64,000 nt of DNA, taken from Hyalella azteca (lineage: Eukaryota; Arthropoda; Malacostraca; Amphipoda; Hyalellidae). Both the position numbers and the translations under genes were made by a program. Location of the stretch: positions 62,001 through 126,000 of the forward strand of contig NW_025944679.1 of NCBI RefSeq assembly GCF_000764305.2. Direction: 5' to 3'. Below, one piece after another: positions 49,419 through 60,400 of the stretch (position 1 is its first letter; every line of letters starts with the position of its first letter). The notes beneath the pieces are model-generated. The model was not told the origin of the DNA and did no database searches. It was given only the letters and a program-made list of their open reading frames with translations.

Positions 49419-49805
49419 GATATTGTCAATTGTTTCAGTTATGCCTAGGGAAATGACATTAGATGTAGAGCAGGAATTTCACAGCCTCATTATACGAGCG
49501 TATGATCGTGTTCAAATTCATCGATAATATTTTAAATACCCTATTCACCGAATAATGTTAAGATAATACCGAGAAAGCGGGATTTGAAAATTATCCCAAA
49601 GTTTAACGCCATGAGGCGATCTTTGCAAACAAATCAACAGGATCTAGACATTAAAGAAAAAGTTTATGAAATAGCTACCAGTTGAATGTTAGGGTAGTGG
49701 TGTTGAAGAGTGTTCTGAACTGTATTGACCAGACATTATCATGTAAAATTATCATGTGTGCATTACTCAATATTTGTTGTGATTTGACACTATTGAATTC
49801 ATAAT

Positions 49806-49811
49806 AATAAA
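49806..49811 (+). promoter_or_regulatory. Candidate GNMT-A polyadenylation signal
   Basis: AATAAA about 390 bp after the GNMT-A stop, followed by a GT-rich stretch (GTGTGGGCTTGATTC, then ATTTGTGTC), the arrangement expected for a poly(A) site. Confidence 0.55.
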
Positions 49812-49819
49812 AGTGTGGG

Positions 49820-50270
49820 CTTGATTCTTATATTTGTGTCATTTCTGTTACTCAGTGTCTCCCTGCCCTATGCATTTACAACTTTGCTATTCATCAACTG
49901 TAGGAGATGATAGAATATGCACGGTTAGTCTTTCAGTCATGCTATACCTGTCGTATACGAATCATGGAAAATTATAGTGATGGTCATGGAGAGTCATGTA
50001 AAAGTCATGGAATTTTTTTCCTAAGTACCGGTACTAACCCTGAGTAAATAATTATATTTTAGCGATTCATAAGGCTTATTAACGACACCTGTGTTAATTT
50101 ATTATTTTGAAATTCCTTCTATCTGATTAATCATTTTAGTAATTATCGTAAAAGTCTTGAAGAGCTCTACACAAAGTACCTACATACTTATTAAGAAAAC
50201 CTGTTTGCTTAAATCGCAAATTAACCAGGAATTTAAAAGCAATACAATAGCACAAAAATTCACCATATCT
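49820..50270. other. No gene recognised
   Basis: AT-rich sequence between the GNMT-A 3' end and the Penelope-like element. No open frame or repeat I can identify. Confidence 0.55.
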
Positions 50271-50279
50271 TTATAAGAG

Positions 50280-51733
50280 AAAGCGTTTCGGAAACATCTC
50301 CATCGTCAGTACATAACACAAAGTTCAGTTCAGAAGAAGTTTAGTCCTAGAAACACAAATACAATCAATAAGGAAAGTAAAATCTACTGTCCGGTATTAA
50401 AACAGAAACGAGCAAATGAGACATGAAATGAACGCCAATAAACGGGCCTATCTATTTGCTATTTCAAGAGGAAAGGAGCTAAAAGCGGCATTCAGACTAG
50501 GCTTCTGTTTAAATATACACCGGGATTCTAAAATTCGTAGATCAGTAACACCGGATGTGGAAGCTATAGAACTTTAAAATCACTATCAGATAGAGGTGTT
50601 TCACTGCTTGGCATGAACACGTACAACAGAATTAGGAGGATGTGCAAGTAGGTTCCCCGTTCTATAACTCCTGCCTTTATGCTCAGCCAGTCTAGTATAG
50701 AAATTGTGTGCCGTCATACCGGCGTACGCTGATGCGCACTGCGCACAACAATATGCGTAAACTAGTGACGATCGCGTAAGAACAGGGAGGGTATCCTTAT
50801 ACCTGAAAAACGAACCGATTATAAAATTGTTAACCAACAACACATGAAGATTTACATCCGAAAGGTATTTAGCGAACTTTTTAAGACTTTTAATTCCTGT
50901 GACATATTGTGATTATTGTCAGATGCAGGGCCAAAGTAGGGAAAAGAACAGTAAACAACGTTCCTATAGTCACTCTTGGGAACAACTTCATTATATTGCT
51001 TGCACATAAACTTTTTAATTTGGGTAACCACGAGGTGCAATGGAAAGCAATTTTGTGAAGAGATACTGCAAAAAATTCAAATTCAGAGATTCAGAGTGCA
51101 TGGCTAGGAAAGCAGAGCAAATGCGAAAGCCGCAGTTTATCAATGTTTGGATCCCATTTATTTTAAAACGAAATGAACAAAAGCTAAAAAAGCTGGTGCT
51201 TGAGCCGGTAAATGTCGATTTTTTGAAAACCGAAGTTTGGAAATGGCCATTAGATGTGGTAACTTTGCAATCAATGAAAGACAAACTATTGTTTGATTCA
51301 AGCTCCATTGTGAATTTGATAGACTTATATTGGAGATTGAGATATTCAAACAAAAGGCCCACGTGAGTCATGAGAGGAATGCTTAAAATTCGAAAAAGTA
51401 TCATCAACATATCGGTTATAGAAAATTGGTTTAAAATCAAGAGGACAATTATTGACCAACCAAATAGCTTCGTGAAAACATGAAAATACTGGCAAATGTA
51501 GAACCAAGTGGAAGCCCCCATGCCCAAACCGTCAATTTGTCAGTCAAACTTGCTAGCAAATACGAAAATTAAGGTTCGCACAGATAATTCAACGAGAAGT
51601 TTAGAAAAATTGCGGCTAAAACCCATGAGAAGATCACTGACATCTTTAAACAATGAATTGAGGCAGATATAAATGGTTTCAGAAAGAGATATATTAGTAA
51701 GTAAATTTTCTAAATCAAAGTAGGGAACGCGTA
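50280..51733 (-). mobile_element. Penelope-like retroelement, 5'-truncated and frameshifted
   Basis: Read on the minus strand from 51733. RT-domain pieces come first: VPYFDLENLLTNISLSETIY, a DGLGMGAST catalytic-palm segment, then MELESNNSLSFIDCKVTTSN and FKKSTFTGSSTSFFSF. The linker NVVYCSFPYFGPASDNNHN follows, then NNFIIGSFFRYKDTLP and a GIY-YIG endonuclease (SLVYAYCCAQCASAYAGMTA). These are diagnostic of Penelope-like elements in the normal order RT then GIY-YIG. At least three frame changes and the missing N-terminus show it is dead. The 5' end abuts a CNTD1 exon 2 fragment at 51735, so it interrupts the duplicated CNTD1 copy. Confidence 0.88.
50284..50309 (-). ncRNA. Hammerhead-like core at the Penelope element 3' end (tentative)
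   Basis: The minus strand reads CTGACGA, then TGGAGATGTTTCC, then GAAAC. CUGANGA and GAAA are the conserved hammerhead strands, and GGA/UCC can form a short stem II. Penelope-like elements are known to carry hammerhead motifs in their terminal repeats. I could not fold a convincing stem III or place a cleavage site, so this is only a candidate. Confidence 0.3.
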
Positions 51734-51734
51734 A

Positions 51735-52694
51735 TGTTACGAACGTGAGGAACGAATACTGCCGCCCAACGACATCGCGACACACACTCGATGACGAAGT
51801 CTGCGATGTAGCGGATCTCGCTACATAACCACTTTTATATTTAAGAAAATAGTTTTAAAAAAATTAGAGAGAATTCATGCTAGCGAATCACTGCTACCGT
51901 TAGCAACATTCATTTCCGGAAGGCTTCTCATAGCTCACTAGCCTCACTTCTGCCCGTGCCCAGTGCCCACTCAGAGCTCATTTCTATTCCAGCAGCTGAT
52001 CCGGTAACATCGTGCAACATCACGTCAGCACCTCACAAGCACACATTGTAACGTCACCAACATCAACACATGCCTCTTACAACTCCACGTGATTCTCACC
52101 ACGCCACATGCATCACGTCACGTGCATCTCAACACGCCACGTGCACCTCATCACGCCACGTGCACCTCATCACGTCACGTGCACCTCATCACGCTACGTG
52201 CACCTCATCACGCCACGTGCACCTCAGCACGCCACGTGCACCTCATCACGCCACGTGCACCTCTTCACGCCACGTGCACCTCATCACGCCACGTGCACCT
52301 CATCACGCCACCTGCACCTCTTCACGCCACGTGCATCTCGTCGTTGCCACGTGCTCCTGACACCTCATCATCACTACTTTTCCTTGTCTCCCAGTTCGTC
52401 CCGTGGCCACCAACATCAATCAGGTCACGTGAACTAATAATAAACTAACACAGCTAGCCCCCACAATATGGTCAGAGCACCATGTGAGAAAAACGTAGAA
52501 GCATCAAATGAATTATAATTTATTTCATTAATTTGTTATCCTTTGAATTTGAGGAAACATTTGTACAGTTGTACTGTCAATCTGTCATCATGCTATGACA
52601 TGAAACATATCTCACCGAGTTCTTTTTCTCGCCAAATTCCGTGACACAAAGTAAACGATGTTGATGGTGGCTTGTCTTTGCCGTTAATGTCTAT
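51735..52694 (-). pseudogene. Duplicated 5' fragment of CNTD1 (exon 1 and part of exon 2)
   Basis: The exon 1 copy is at 52694-52616: same 79-nt length, same donor position (GTGAG instead of GTAAG), readable as DINGKDKPPSTSFTLCHGIW. The start codon is ATA, not ATG. A 70-bp piece of exon 2 (about 51735-51804) reads CRDVVGRQYSFLTFVT against CRDVVGRLYSFLTYVV in the intact gene. The Penelope-like element truncates it on one side and unrelated sequence with a minisatellite replaces the rest of exon 2 and part of intron 1. No later CNTD1 exon is seen, so it cannot encode the protein. Confidence 0.88.
52096..52342. repeat. 19-bp minisatellite rich in CACGTG
   Basis: About 13 units of CACGCCACGTGCACCTCAT with occasional single changes (CACGTC, CTACGTG, CTCTTC). 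Nearly every unit contains the palindrome CACGTG, the E-box bound by bHLH factors. The 19-bp period is not a multiple of 3, so each frame cycles through the other two and all three stay open. The apparent proteins of 96-119 residues are by-products. It sits in the intron-1 position of the CNTD1 pseudogene, upstream of GNMT-B. Confidence 0.93.
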
Positions 52695-53815
52695 TTTCCA
52701 ATGGAAATTTTCGTGAATATTTATTTATCATTTGCATATCTGTCTTACGTTATATTTGTCTTGAATTTTTGGTTAAAGAAATTTGCTGCACTAGGCTACC
52801 ATCTCTGCCATCATACGGTGACTAACTTTTTAATTTAACCCTGTACCGCCTGACACGAGTAACCAGAGCAATATTGTCACAAACCTACTTCCCAAAAATT
52901 AAACGTTCTACTTCTAGTGAGCGCAAAATGACTTGCACTGATGGTTGCCGCCACGTACGAAAATTTTAAAATTTTCTCTGTTACGTACAAACGTCCTCAG
53001 GTTGCTACACTCAATACTTTACATATAATATTTTAATTTGCAAGTTATGTTCTCGGAGAGTGACACACGGCGGTAGAAGGTTAAGAGAGTAGAGTTAAGA
53101 AACGGAAAACACTTTCCCTGAAATTCCTAAAATTGAAACTACATTAATTGATATTAAAGCTCGTTCATAGTTTTTGTTGGTTTTGACTCTTGATTGGAAA
53201 ATAATCAACCATTTAAATTTTTTATCGACATTATTGGCTTTCGAGGGCAATATTCAGGATGAAAGGTTTGTTTTCGTTATGCAAACATTTCACTACTTAA
53301 CAAAAACCGTGGACCATGGTGGATGAATCTAGACTTACATAAGGTGAGCATTCTCAAATTATTACCATAAAATTTGGAACAGAGGAAATTTTTACCTCTA
53401 AAATTAATTCTAATATGGAAAATGACTAAACAAAGCTGTCATCGCATATGGTACGACGCAGAATAACTATCAGTAACTCGATCGATCAAGTTTTTTCCAG
53501 CTTCATTGCTGCAGTAGGAATGTATCCTAATAAATCTTCGTGAATCCTTATCGCCGCAGTATCACAATGATATCATTGCCAATCAGGAAGAAACATTGAA
53601 AGTACGATAAAAAAGCGCCTGGAGATTAGACGTTAAGTTTTCTACCATAGGAAATGCATTAAATGTAGTATTGTTCCTATTGTATCTTATCTCTGGGAGC
53701 TCCTATTGAGATATATTAACGATTAACATTTATTCCTAGAGCGTAGAAAACGCATTGGGTAAGAACTTTCGCTCTCACTGGCAGGTAAGCTTGGTTGTTG
53801 AACAGCAATCTTGAA
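52695..53815. other. Duplicated CNTD1-GNMT intergenic block
   Basis: Aligns by eye with 39914-40670. Shared landmarks include AAGCGC..TGGAGATTAGACGTTAAG, the GAGCTC..ATTGAGATAT block and GCTCTCACTGGCAGGTAAGC just before the point where copy A carries the palindromic element. About 100 bp at 53390-53490 that copy A lacks here resembles the intron-2 repeat near 45014. Confidence 0.75.
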
Positions 53816-53974
53816 CGTGTTTTAATTAAATTATTTTCCTTTGTAGATTAGTGGTCTATAAATGCAAGCCATGTCATCGACATGATAGATGGTCTTCTCT
53901 GTGAGTGTTTATGCACTATGCAGTTACCGTAGAAATCACAAATTGCCCAAGTGGTTTCGTGGTTACAGTTCGAG

Positions 53975-54055
53975 TACCAAGATTGGCGCAGAGGGGCACG
54001 TGTAACGTGTTCGATCCCAGCTCTATGAGCCAGTTTCTGGTCGAGGAGGACTCTG
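53975..54055 (+). repeat. SINE-like fragment
   Basis: Contains ACCAAGATTGGCGCAGAGG, GTGTTCGATCCCAGCTC and GAGCCAGTTTCTGGTC, all matched in the fuller copy at 55370-55560. The GTTCGATCCC word resembles a tRNA-type B box. Confidence 0.5.
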
Positions 54056-54115
54056 ACTGTGGCCGAGTTAACATAGCTCCTGGTAAAACGTAAATACGAT
54101 CTCTGTGGTTTAAAT

Positions 54116-54772
54116 ATGCCAAAGCCTAATCAGAACGGCTTTCAAGCTCCAGGACCTCCTGGAAGCTTAGAAAGTAATGCAGAAAATCTAACTGAATCTC
54201 AAATGGAACACTTTGTAAACACAGGTGATGACTGGACTGAAGATCAAATGTGTGAAGAAGTGAATTCTGAAAGACCAAAGAGGAAAGCAACAGAAGATAT
54301 GACCCCTGGTACTCAGCAGAAAAGAACCCATCAATCTAACAATGAAAGTGATCTAGTTAGAGAAATATACCCTATTCAGAAAAACAAGTTGATTAACATT
54401 GAGACTGAGAGAACCAATAGTAATAACAATGGAAACAATCGATTGCCAGAAAAAATTGATAAAGCCAAAAGACAATCCACAATGCATGGAACTGCAGAAG
54501 ACAGAAATGACAACAGTGTTGTCCTGATCCGGCCTGCGGATGCTGCTTCCCGCAAGATGCTGACCTCCCCAGCCAAGCTCTGCTCTGCTCTTGCCACCCC
54601 ACCATATTCTACTTGCAATATCAAGGATGTAAGAGTAAACTTGAGGAAGAATCTGATTGCCATTGAGATGGAGAACCCCAAAGATATTGACAAGNAACAG
54701 CGAGCATCATCCAGGCCATTTGGAAGTAGTTGCTGTTCCACCTGCAAGCCAATGAAACTTGTCTGCTGCTGA
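54116..54772 (+). pseudogene. ORF1-like fragment of a non-LTR retrotransposon (tentative)
   Basis: An open frame starts MPKPNQNGFQAPGPPGSLES, runs through an acidic and Asn/Lys-rich segment (QQKRTHQSNNESDLV), and reaches NSVVLIRPADAASRKMLTSP, YSTCNIKDVRVNLRKNLIAI and EMENP. This resembles the RRM-like region of arthropod LINE ORF1 proteins, where a beta-strand is followed by IKDVRxNxxxNLI. The frame crosses the N at 54695, after which the protein is no longer convincing. No reverse transcriptase follows. It exists only in the GNMT-B copy of the region, so it probably arrived after the duplication. Confidence 0.45.
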
Positions 54773-54880
54773 GGAAGAGACCCAAGAAAGCCATCAACAC
54801 TGCCATGTCCAGATGTGACAGTTGGCCCGCAGGAGGTCATCTACACATCTCAAACAAAGCTAACAACAACAACAACAGTT

Positions 54881-55042
54881 TCTGGTCAGAATCGGCAAGG
54901 AGGCCGGGCGGTTAAGCACAGCAGAATTTGAATCAGTGAGTTGCGAGTTCGAGACCGCAACAAGATGTGGATGTTCTGAGATGTTAAGAATAGGCGACAG
55001 GGCTATGGCCTAATAAACGCTGAAACCGCTATTATTATTATA
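54881..55042 (+). repeat. tRNA-like SINE, copy 1
   Basis: Begins TCTGGTCAGAATCGGCAAGG, then GAGGCCGGGCGGTTAAG, then GAGTTCGAGACC (B-box-like), and ends in a tail with AAGAATAGGCGACAGGGC, AATAAACGCTGAAACCGC and a (TTA)n run. An internal pol III promoter-like box with a short microsatellite tail is typical of a SINE. Confidence 0.65.
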
Positions 55043-55369
55043 GAATCTTTCTTCAGAAGAAGCACAATTGGGTCGTATTACAAATGATAGCTACTGTTGG
55101 TATCGGTTGGTGGAATTAGTTCAAGAAATTTTTTTATATATGTTTGTAACTCTAATTTCTCACACGTTCAATGGAATCTGCAATTACACTCTGAGACTAT
55201 TTAATATTACTTTTTGCAAGTTAACGTTGCAACTTAAAATTAGCTGTCATTGCACTGCTGTCACTTATGTCGTCCACTAGCTACGTCAAACTTTAAGTAG
55301 TAGTATTACTATTAGAGTAATTAGACAATGCTGTGGCACTGTGGTCATAGTTCAGAACTTCAGAAGTTC

Positions 55370-55560
55370 AGAGTACTACCAAGATTGGAGCAGAGAAGTC
55401 AGGGTTCGATTGCAGCTTTGTGAGCCAGTTTCTGGTCAGAATCGCCAAGGAGGCCGGGCGGTTAAACGAAAAAAAAATGGAAGCAGTGAGTTACCTAGTA
55501 CGACTTGCGAGTTCAAGTCCGCAACACAGTTGAACACACTGTGGATCTTCTGGGACGCCT
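55370..55560 (+). repeat. tRNA-like SINE, copy 2
   Basis: Shares GAGCCAGTTTCTGGTCAGAA, GGAGGCCGGGCGGTTAA and GCGAGTTCAAGTCCGCAACA with copy 1, and extends further upstream (AGGGTTCGATTGCAGC). Internal insertions such as an A-run distinguish it. The 3' tail is cut short after GTGGATCTTCTGGGA. Confidence 0.65.
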
Positions 55561-56174
55561 GTCAGAGACCACCACTGCCGTGCTAGTGCTTCGAATGGAC
55601 TAGGGCCTATCATGATCCCTTCCCTGAAAAACGTAGCCTACAACACTTCTTGACTGCAACAGTATCAGCCGCACGCCACCAGACAGATCACATCCATTGA
55701 ATTAGATCAATCAGCCCGCAGGAAAATAAGCCTGGCGTCGTATGGCCCAGCGTCGTCTGCCAACAAGCGAAAAAATTTTACCGCGGCTGATTGGTGTTCA
55801 TCCGGAAATATGCTAGGCGTTCCTTTCAAGGCTGATTGGTGCACAAATTTGGTGGTGCACGGCTGCGTACCCAATCTTCTGCAAACTGTTGAGGTAAGAG
55901 GTTCTTTGTGCTGAGGCCTGAGGTGCTGAGCTCTCGTGACAGTAGCCGGCTTTGGCCTGCTGCTACGTCATCTTTCTGGAACTATCTTTCTCGAACTTTG
56001 AAAATACCGTGCTGTCTCGCTCTGATTAGCGTTGAGCCGGCGAATGGTACGACCAGCTAAAGTGAAGTTCAACTCCTGATTCCTGATCCTGAACACCTAT
56101 AAATGCTCCTGACATCTAACTGCAAAATTTGTTACAAAGATTTTAAGATGCCTCCAAGTGTGGTTAGTGCCCCC
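55561..56174. other. No gene recognised
   Basis: Moderately GC-rich spacer between the SINE copy and a minisatellite. No open frame, RNA gene or repeat I can name. Confidence 0.5.
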
Positions 56175-56400
56175 GGGTTTGTGGTTAGTAACTTAGTGCC
56201 CCCAGGTGAGTGGTTAGTGTCCCCAGCCTCCAGGTGAGTCGTGAGTGGATAGTGTCCCCAGGGCCCAGGTGAGTGGTTAGTGTCCCCAGGTAGTGGTTAG
56301 TCGTTAGTGTCCCCAGGTGAGTGGCTAGTGTCCCCAGGTGAGTGGTTAGTGTCCCCAGGTAGTGGTTAGTGTCCATCTGCCCTGGAGTGGGGCTATCTGC
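56175..56400. repeat. About 21-bp minisatellite
   Basis: Irregular units of GTGAGTGGTTAGTGTCCCCAG, some shortened to GTAGTGGTTAGTGTCCCC, followed by a few units of GCCCTGGAGTGGGGCTATCT. The GTGAGT words resemble splice donors but sit in non-coding DNA. Confidence 0.85.
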
Positions 56401-56639
56401 CCTGGAGTGGGGCTTTCGAGCTCTGCCCTGGAGTGGTGCTCTCTACCCTGGTGTGGTCTCCACTTTGGTGGCCCTGTTCTGTAGCCTTTCAGCCATTTAG
56501 AAATATTGAGTATTTTTTTTTCAAGACACCCAATTTTGTACCTGAAAACAAAATTCAGTCAAATTCCTTGAACTGTTTTGACATGGGGCTGCATTGAACC
56601 AGTCTTCAGAGGCTCCCATAAATTCCAATTAAAGAAAAA

Positions 56640-56715
56640 AGAAAGTGGATCTTCTGCGATGTTAAGAATCGGCGGCAGGCCTACGGTCTAATAAACGTTG
56701 AAACCGCAGTGACGG
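56640..56715 (+). repeat. SINE 3'-tail fragment
   Basis: GTGGATCTTCTGCGATGTTA, AAGAATCGGCGGCAGGCCTA and AATAAACGTTGAAACCGC match the tail of the SINE ending near 55042. No head region. Confidence 0.6.
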
Positions 56716-57190
56716 TTAGGTGAGCAAGTTGAGCAACAGCTGTTTTTTCTGCTCAAGGTCATTTAGGTCAGGATTGCAAACAAACAGAGTTTTTTTTAAA
56801 TTGAGCAACCCACCCAGGTTACCTTATAAATATTGGAATAAATGGGCAAAATACGTTTTATTAATTTTTTCACTTCAATAATTCATACCTATCTACAGAG
56901 TCTTTATAGCTAATTTAAGTTAATCATTAAAAATTTGATTACCTACATGATTACATCTGTGATTTATCATAACTTTTAATCAAATTAATCCAATACCTAA
57001 TTGTCAACTTTTTGAACAGTGATTTAATAATTGTTAATTGATAATGCACTAAATGCAGCATTAATGCATTATGTAGGCTCCATAGTCCATACTTCACTTA
57101 TTTATATTGACTTTGGTTTAACTCGGTGCTCAATGAATTCCTTTCAATGGCCTAGATATCTTTTAAAAATGATGAACTTTCTTAATTTTA
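56716..57190. other. No gene recognised; GNMT-B upstream region
   Basis: AT-rich DNA. Similarity to the GNMT-A upstream region (from about 42820) becomes visible only from about 57190 onward, so this part belongs to sequence specific to copy B. Confidence 0.5.
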
Positions 57191-57442
57191 TATATATGGT
57201 ATAGAAAAACATCAGAGACACTTTGCTCATAACTGCTCATGTTCTGCTTTTGGGAAACTGGCCAATCATTTTTCTCTGTCCTGTGTTTAAATTTCAGGTA
57301 GGTCTAGGTATAAGGTATTGGTAATTTTTTAGATCTTTTACAAACAATATTCTTTCTACATTAGTCCAGGGACAGTGCAAAATAGATTGAAATTTCCTGA
57401 AGCATTAGAAAACACGTCTACTACTACTGCTAGTCTCCTGAA

Positions 57443-60400
57443 ATGTCCGACAACCGCATTTATCGTACCCGGTCACTTGGCATCCCTGCAGCAGGCCTCA
57501 AAGATCAGTACTCTGATGGAACTGCTGCCCACCTCTGGGAGCTCTACATTGGGGACAAGAGCCAACGCACAGCTGTCTACAGGTGGCTTTAATATCTTAT
57601 ATGTTTTGTTACAAGTGCTTCAGTTTGAATTGCTTAGCACTTCTTTTCCTAATTGCATTGATGATATGTGAATGTGATTAAGATTAACAGTGATGGGCAC
57701 AGCTAGCTAACCAATAAATTGTAGAAATTTTAGCTGAATTTACCACTAAGGCTCTAACCACTAACTTTTAGTAAATTAGTTTAGCATTGGCTCAATTTTT
57801 GGAGGGCTCTGAAACTGAAAAATAGAACTATAGAGGCAAACTTTTAATATGTTGTACCATTGACAAGCAGCTATCCAGTAAGGTGTAGCATGTCAACTTG
57901 CCACGATCAGATGATGATCAAGATGTACATAAATAATTAAATGAACAAATGAAATTTAGCAGTAGTGTACATTCAACATACAGTTTATTAAGCAAATAAT
58001 AAAGTATTAAAGAAATGAGAAACATTGAGAAATAAAAACTCTTAGTTATAAGCAGGGTTACATACTGTTCTTACTATGGCTTGCTCCTCATCTCCTCAAG
58101 GTGTTGATTTTTGCCCATGATGAACGTCAGCCTCTCTGCCCTTGACAAACATCAGCCTCTCAGTCTCATCGCTGCATCAACCAATCATGTCTTGTGCTAC
58201 AATACTACATTATGTAGCAGTAGAAAAAGATGTGCGTGGTTGACATACATATGTTTATGTAATCAGCCATCAGTGTCGCACACGGCTGACAATCCTTAGC
58301 ATTAAATATGAACACCTGACTTTTTGATCAGAAGAGATTTTTAAACATTTTCATCGGACTGTCAGTTAGCGGAACTGCGGAACTAAATTTAGCAAAGCTA
58401 GTTGGTCTGCTAATGGTTTTCAAAGTTGGCTGAAAAGCTAATCCGATAAGGAAAAAGTTAGCTTTGCTAATTATTGGTTAGCGGAAGTGTGCCTACCACC
58501 GGTGATTAATCATTATTAGGTATCATTGTTCCTTGAAGTGAAAAAATGGCAGTTAAAAAATATGTTAAATTCTGGTTGTCACTTTGACACTTTCACTTTT
58601 TTCAATTTCAAAAGCTGTTTTAAAAACTTTTAATAAATATGTGAATATATACCTACACCAAAAATGCCAGTCTTTTGCCTAAAAGAAAACATGAGATAAA
58701 AATCATATTATTGTTATTTATTTCTTTATAAATGAGCATCAAGATCTTGAGTATAATGCAATGCTCAATGGTTTGATGACTTTGATCAAGACATCATCTT
58801 ATGTGTCTGCTTACCTATATAAAAACTGAACCATTTCTATTTCACAGAAAGTTCATCACAGACCAGCTAAAGGCACGCAATTGCATTACAGTGCTGGATG
58901 TTGCTTGCGGCACAGGGTATGTTTTTACAAATCTTTTAATCGTACCCGGTCACTTGGCATCCCTGCAGCAGGCCTCAAAGATCAGTACTCTGATGGAACT
59001 GCTGCCCACCTCTGGGAGCTCTACATTGGGGACAAGAGCCAACGCACAGCTGTCTACAGGTGGCTTTAATATCTTATATGTTTTGTTACAAGTGCTTCAG
59101 TTTGAATTGCTTAGCACTTCTTTTCCTAATTGCATTGATGATATGTGAATGTGATTAAGATTAACAGTGATGGGCACAGCTAGCTAACCAATAAATTGTA
59201 GAAATTTTAGCTGAATTTACCACTAAGGCTCTAACCACTAACTTTTAGTAAATTAGTTTAGCATTGGCTTAATTTTTGGGGGCTTTGAAACTGAAAAATA
59301 GAACTATAGAGGCAAACTTTTAATATGTTGTACCATTGACAAGCAGCTATCCAGTAAGGTGTAGCATGTCAACTTGCCACGATCAGATGATGATCAAGAT
59401 GTACATAAATAATTAAATGAACAAATGAAATTTAGCAGTAGTGTACATTCAACATACAGTTTATTAAGCAAATAATAAAGTATTAAAGAAATGAGAAACA
59501 TTGAGAAATAAAAACTCTTAGTTATAAGCAGGGTTACATACTGTTCTTACTATGGCTTGCTCCTCATCTCCTCAAGGTGTTGATTTTTGCCCATGATGAA
59601 CGTCAGCCTCTCTGCCCTTGACAAACATCAGCCTCTCAGTCTCATCGCTGCATCAACCAATCATGTCTTGTGCTACAATACTACATTATGTAGCAGTAGA
59701 AAAAGATGTGCGTGGTTGACATACATATGTTTATGTAATCAGCCATCAGTGTCGCACACGGCTGACAATCCTTAGCATTAAATATGAACACCTGACTTTT
59801 TGATCAGAAGAGATTTTTAAACATTTTCATCGGACTGTCAGTTAGCGGAACTGCGGAACTAAATTTAGCAAAGCTAGTTGGTCTGCTAATGGTTTTCAAA
59901 GTTGGCTGAAAAGCTAATCCGATAAGGAAAAAGTTAGCTTTGCTAATTATTGGTTAGCGGAAGTGTGCCTACCACCGGTGATTAATCATTATTAGGTATC
60001 ATTGTTCCTTGAAGTGAAAAAATGGCAGTTAAAAAATATGTTAAATTCTGGTTGTCACTTTGACACTTTCACTTTTTTCAATTTCAAAAGCTGTTTTAAA
60101 AACTTTTAATAAATATGTGAATATATACCTACACCAAAAATGCCAGTCTTTTGCCTAAAAGAAAACATGAGATAAAAATCATATTATTGTTATTTATTTC
60201 TTTATAAATGAGCATCAAGATCTTGAGTATAATGCAATGCTCAATGGTTTGATGACTTTGATCAAGACATCATCTTATGTGTCTGCTTACCTATATAAAA
60301 ACTGAACCATTTCTATTTCACAGAAAGTTCATCACAGACCAGCTAAAGGCACGCAATTGCATTACAGTGCTGGATGTTGCTTGCGGCACAGGGTATGTTT

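Noticed and set aside
52070..52448. Three overlapping His/Thr/Pro-rich open frames of 96-119 codons
   Set aside because: They are the same 19-bp minisatellite read in all three frames. The repeat period explains the openness, and there is no start or splice context.
53990..55520. Functional tRNA genes suggested by GTTCGATCCC and GTTCAAGTCC words
   Set aside because: No cloverleaf with acceptor and anticodon stems can be seen. The words lie in a repeated SINE-like family.
58939..59148. Fusion of VLDVACGTG to an exon 1 out-of-frame peptide as a novel protein
   Set aside because: The apparent fusion reads exon 2, unspliced intron and a headless exon 1 in the wrong frame. It arises from the duplication junction.
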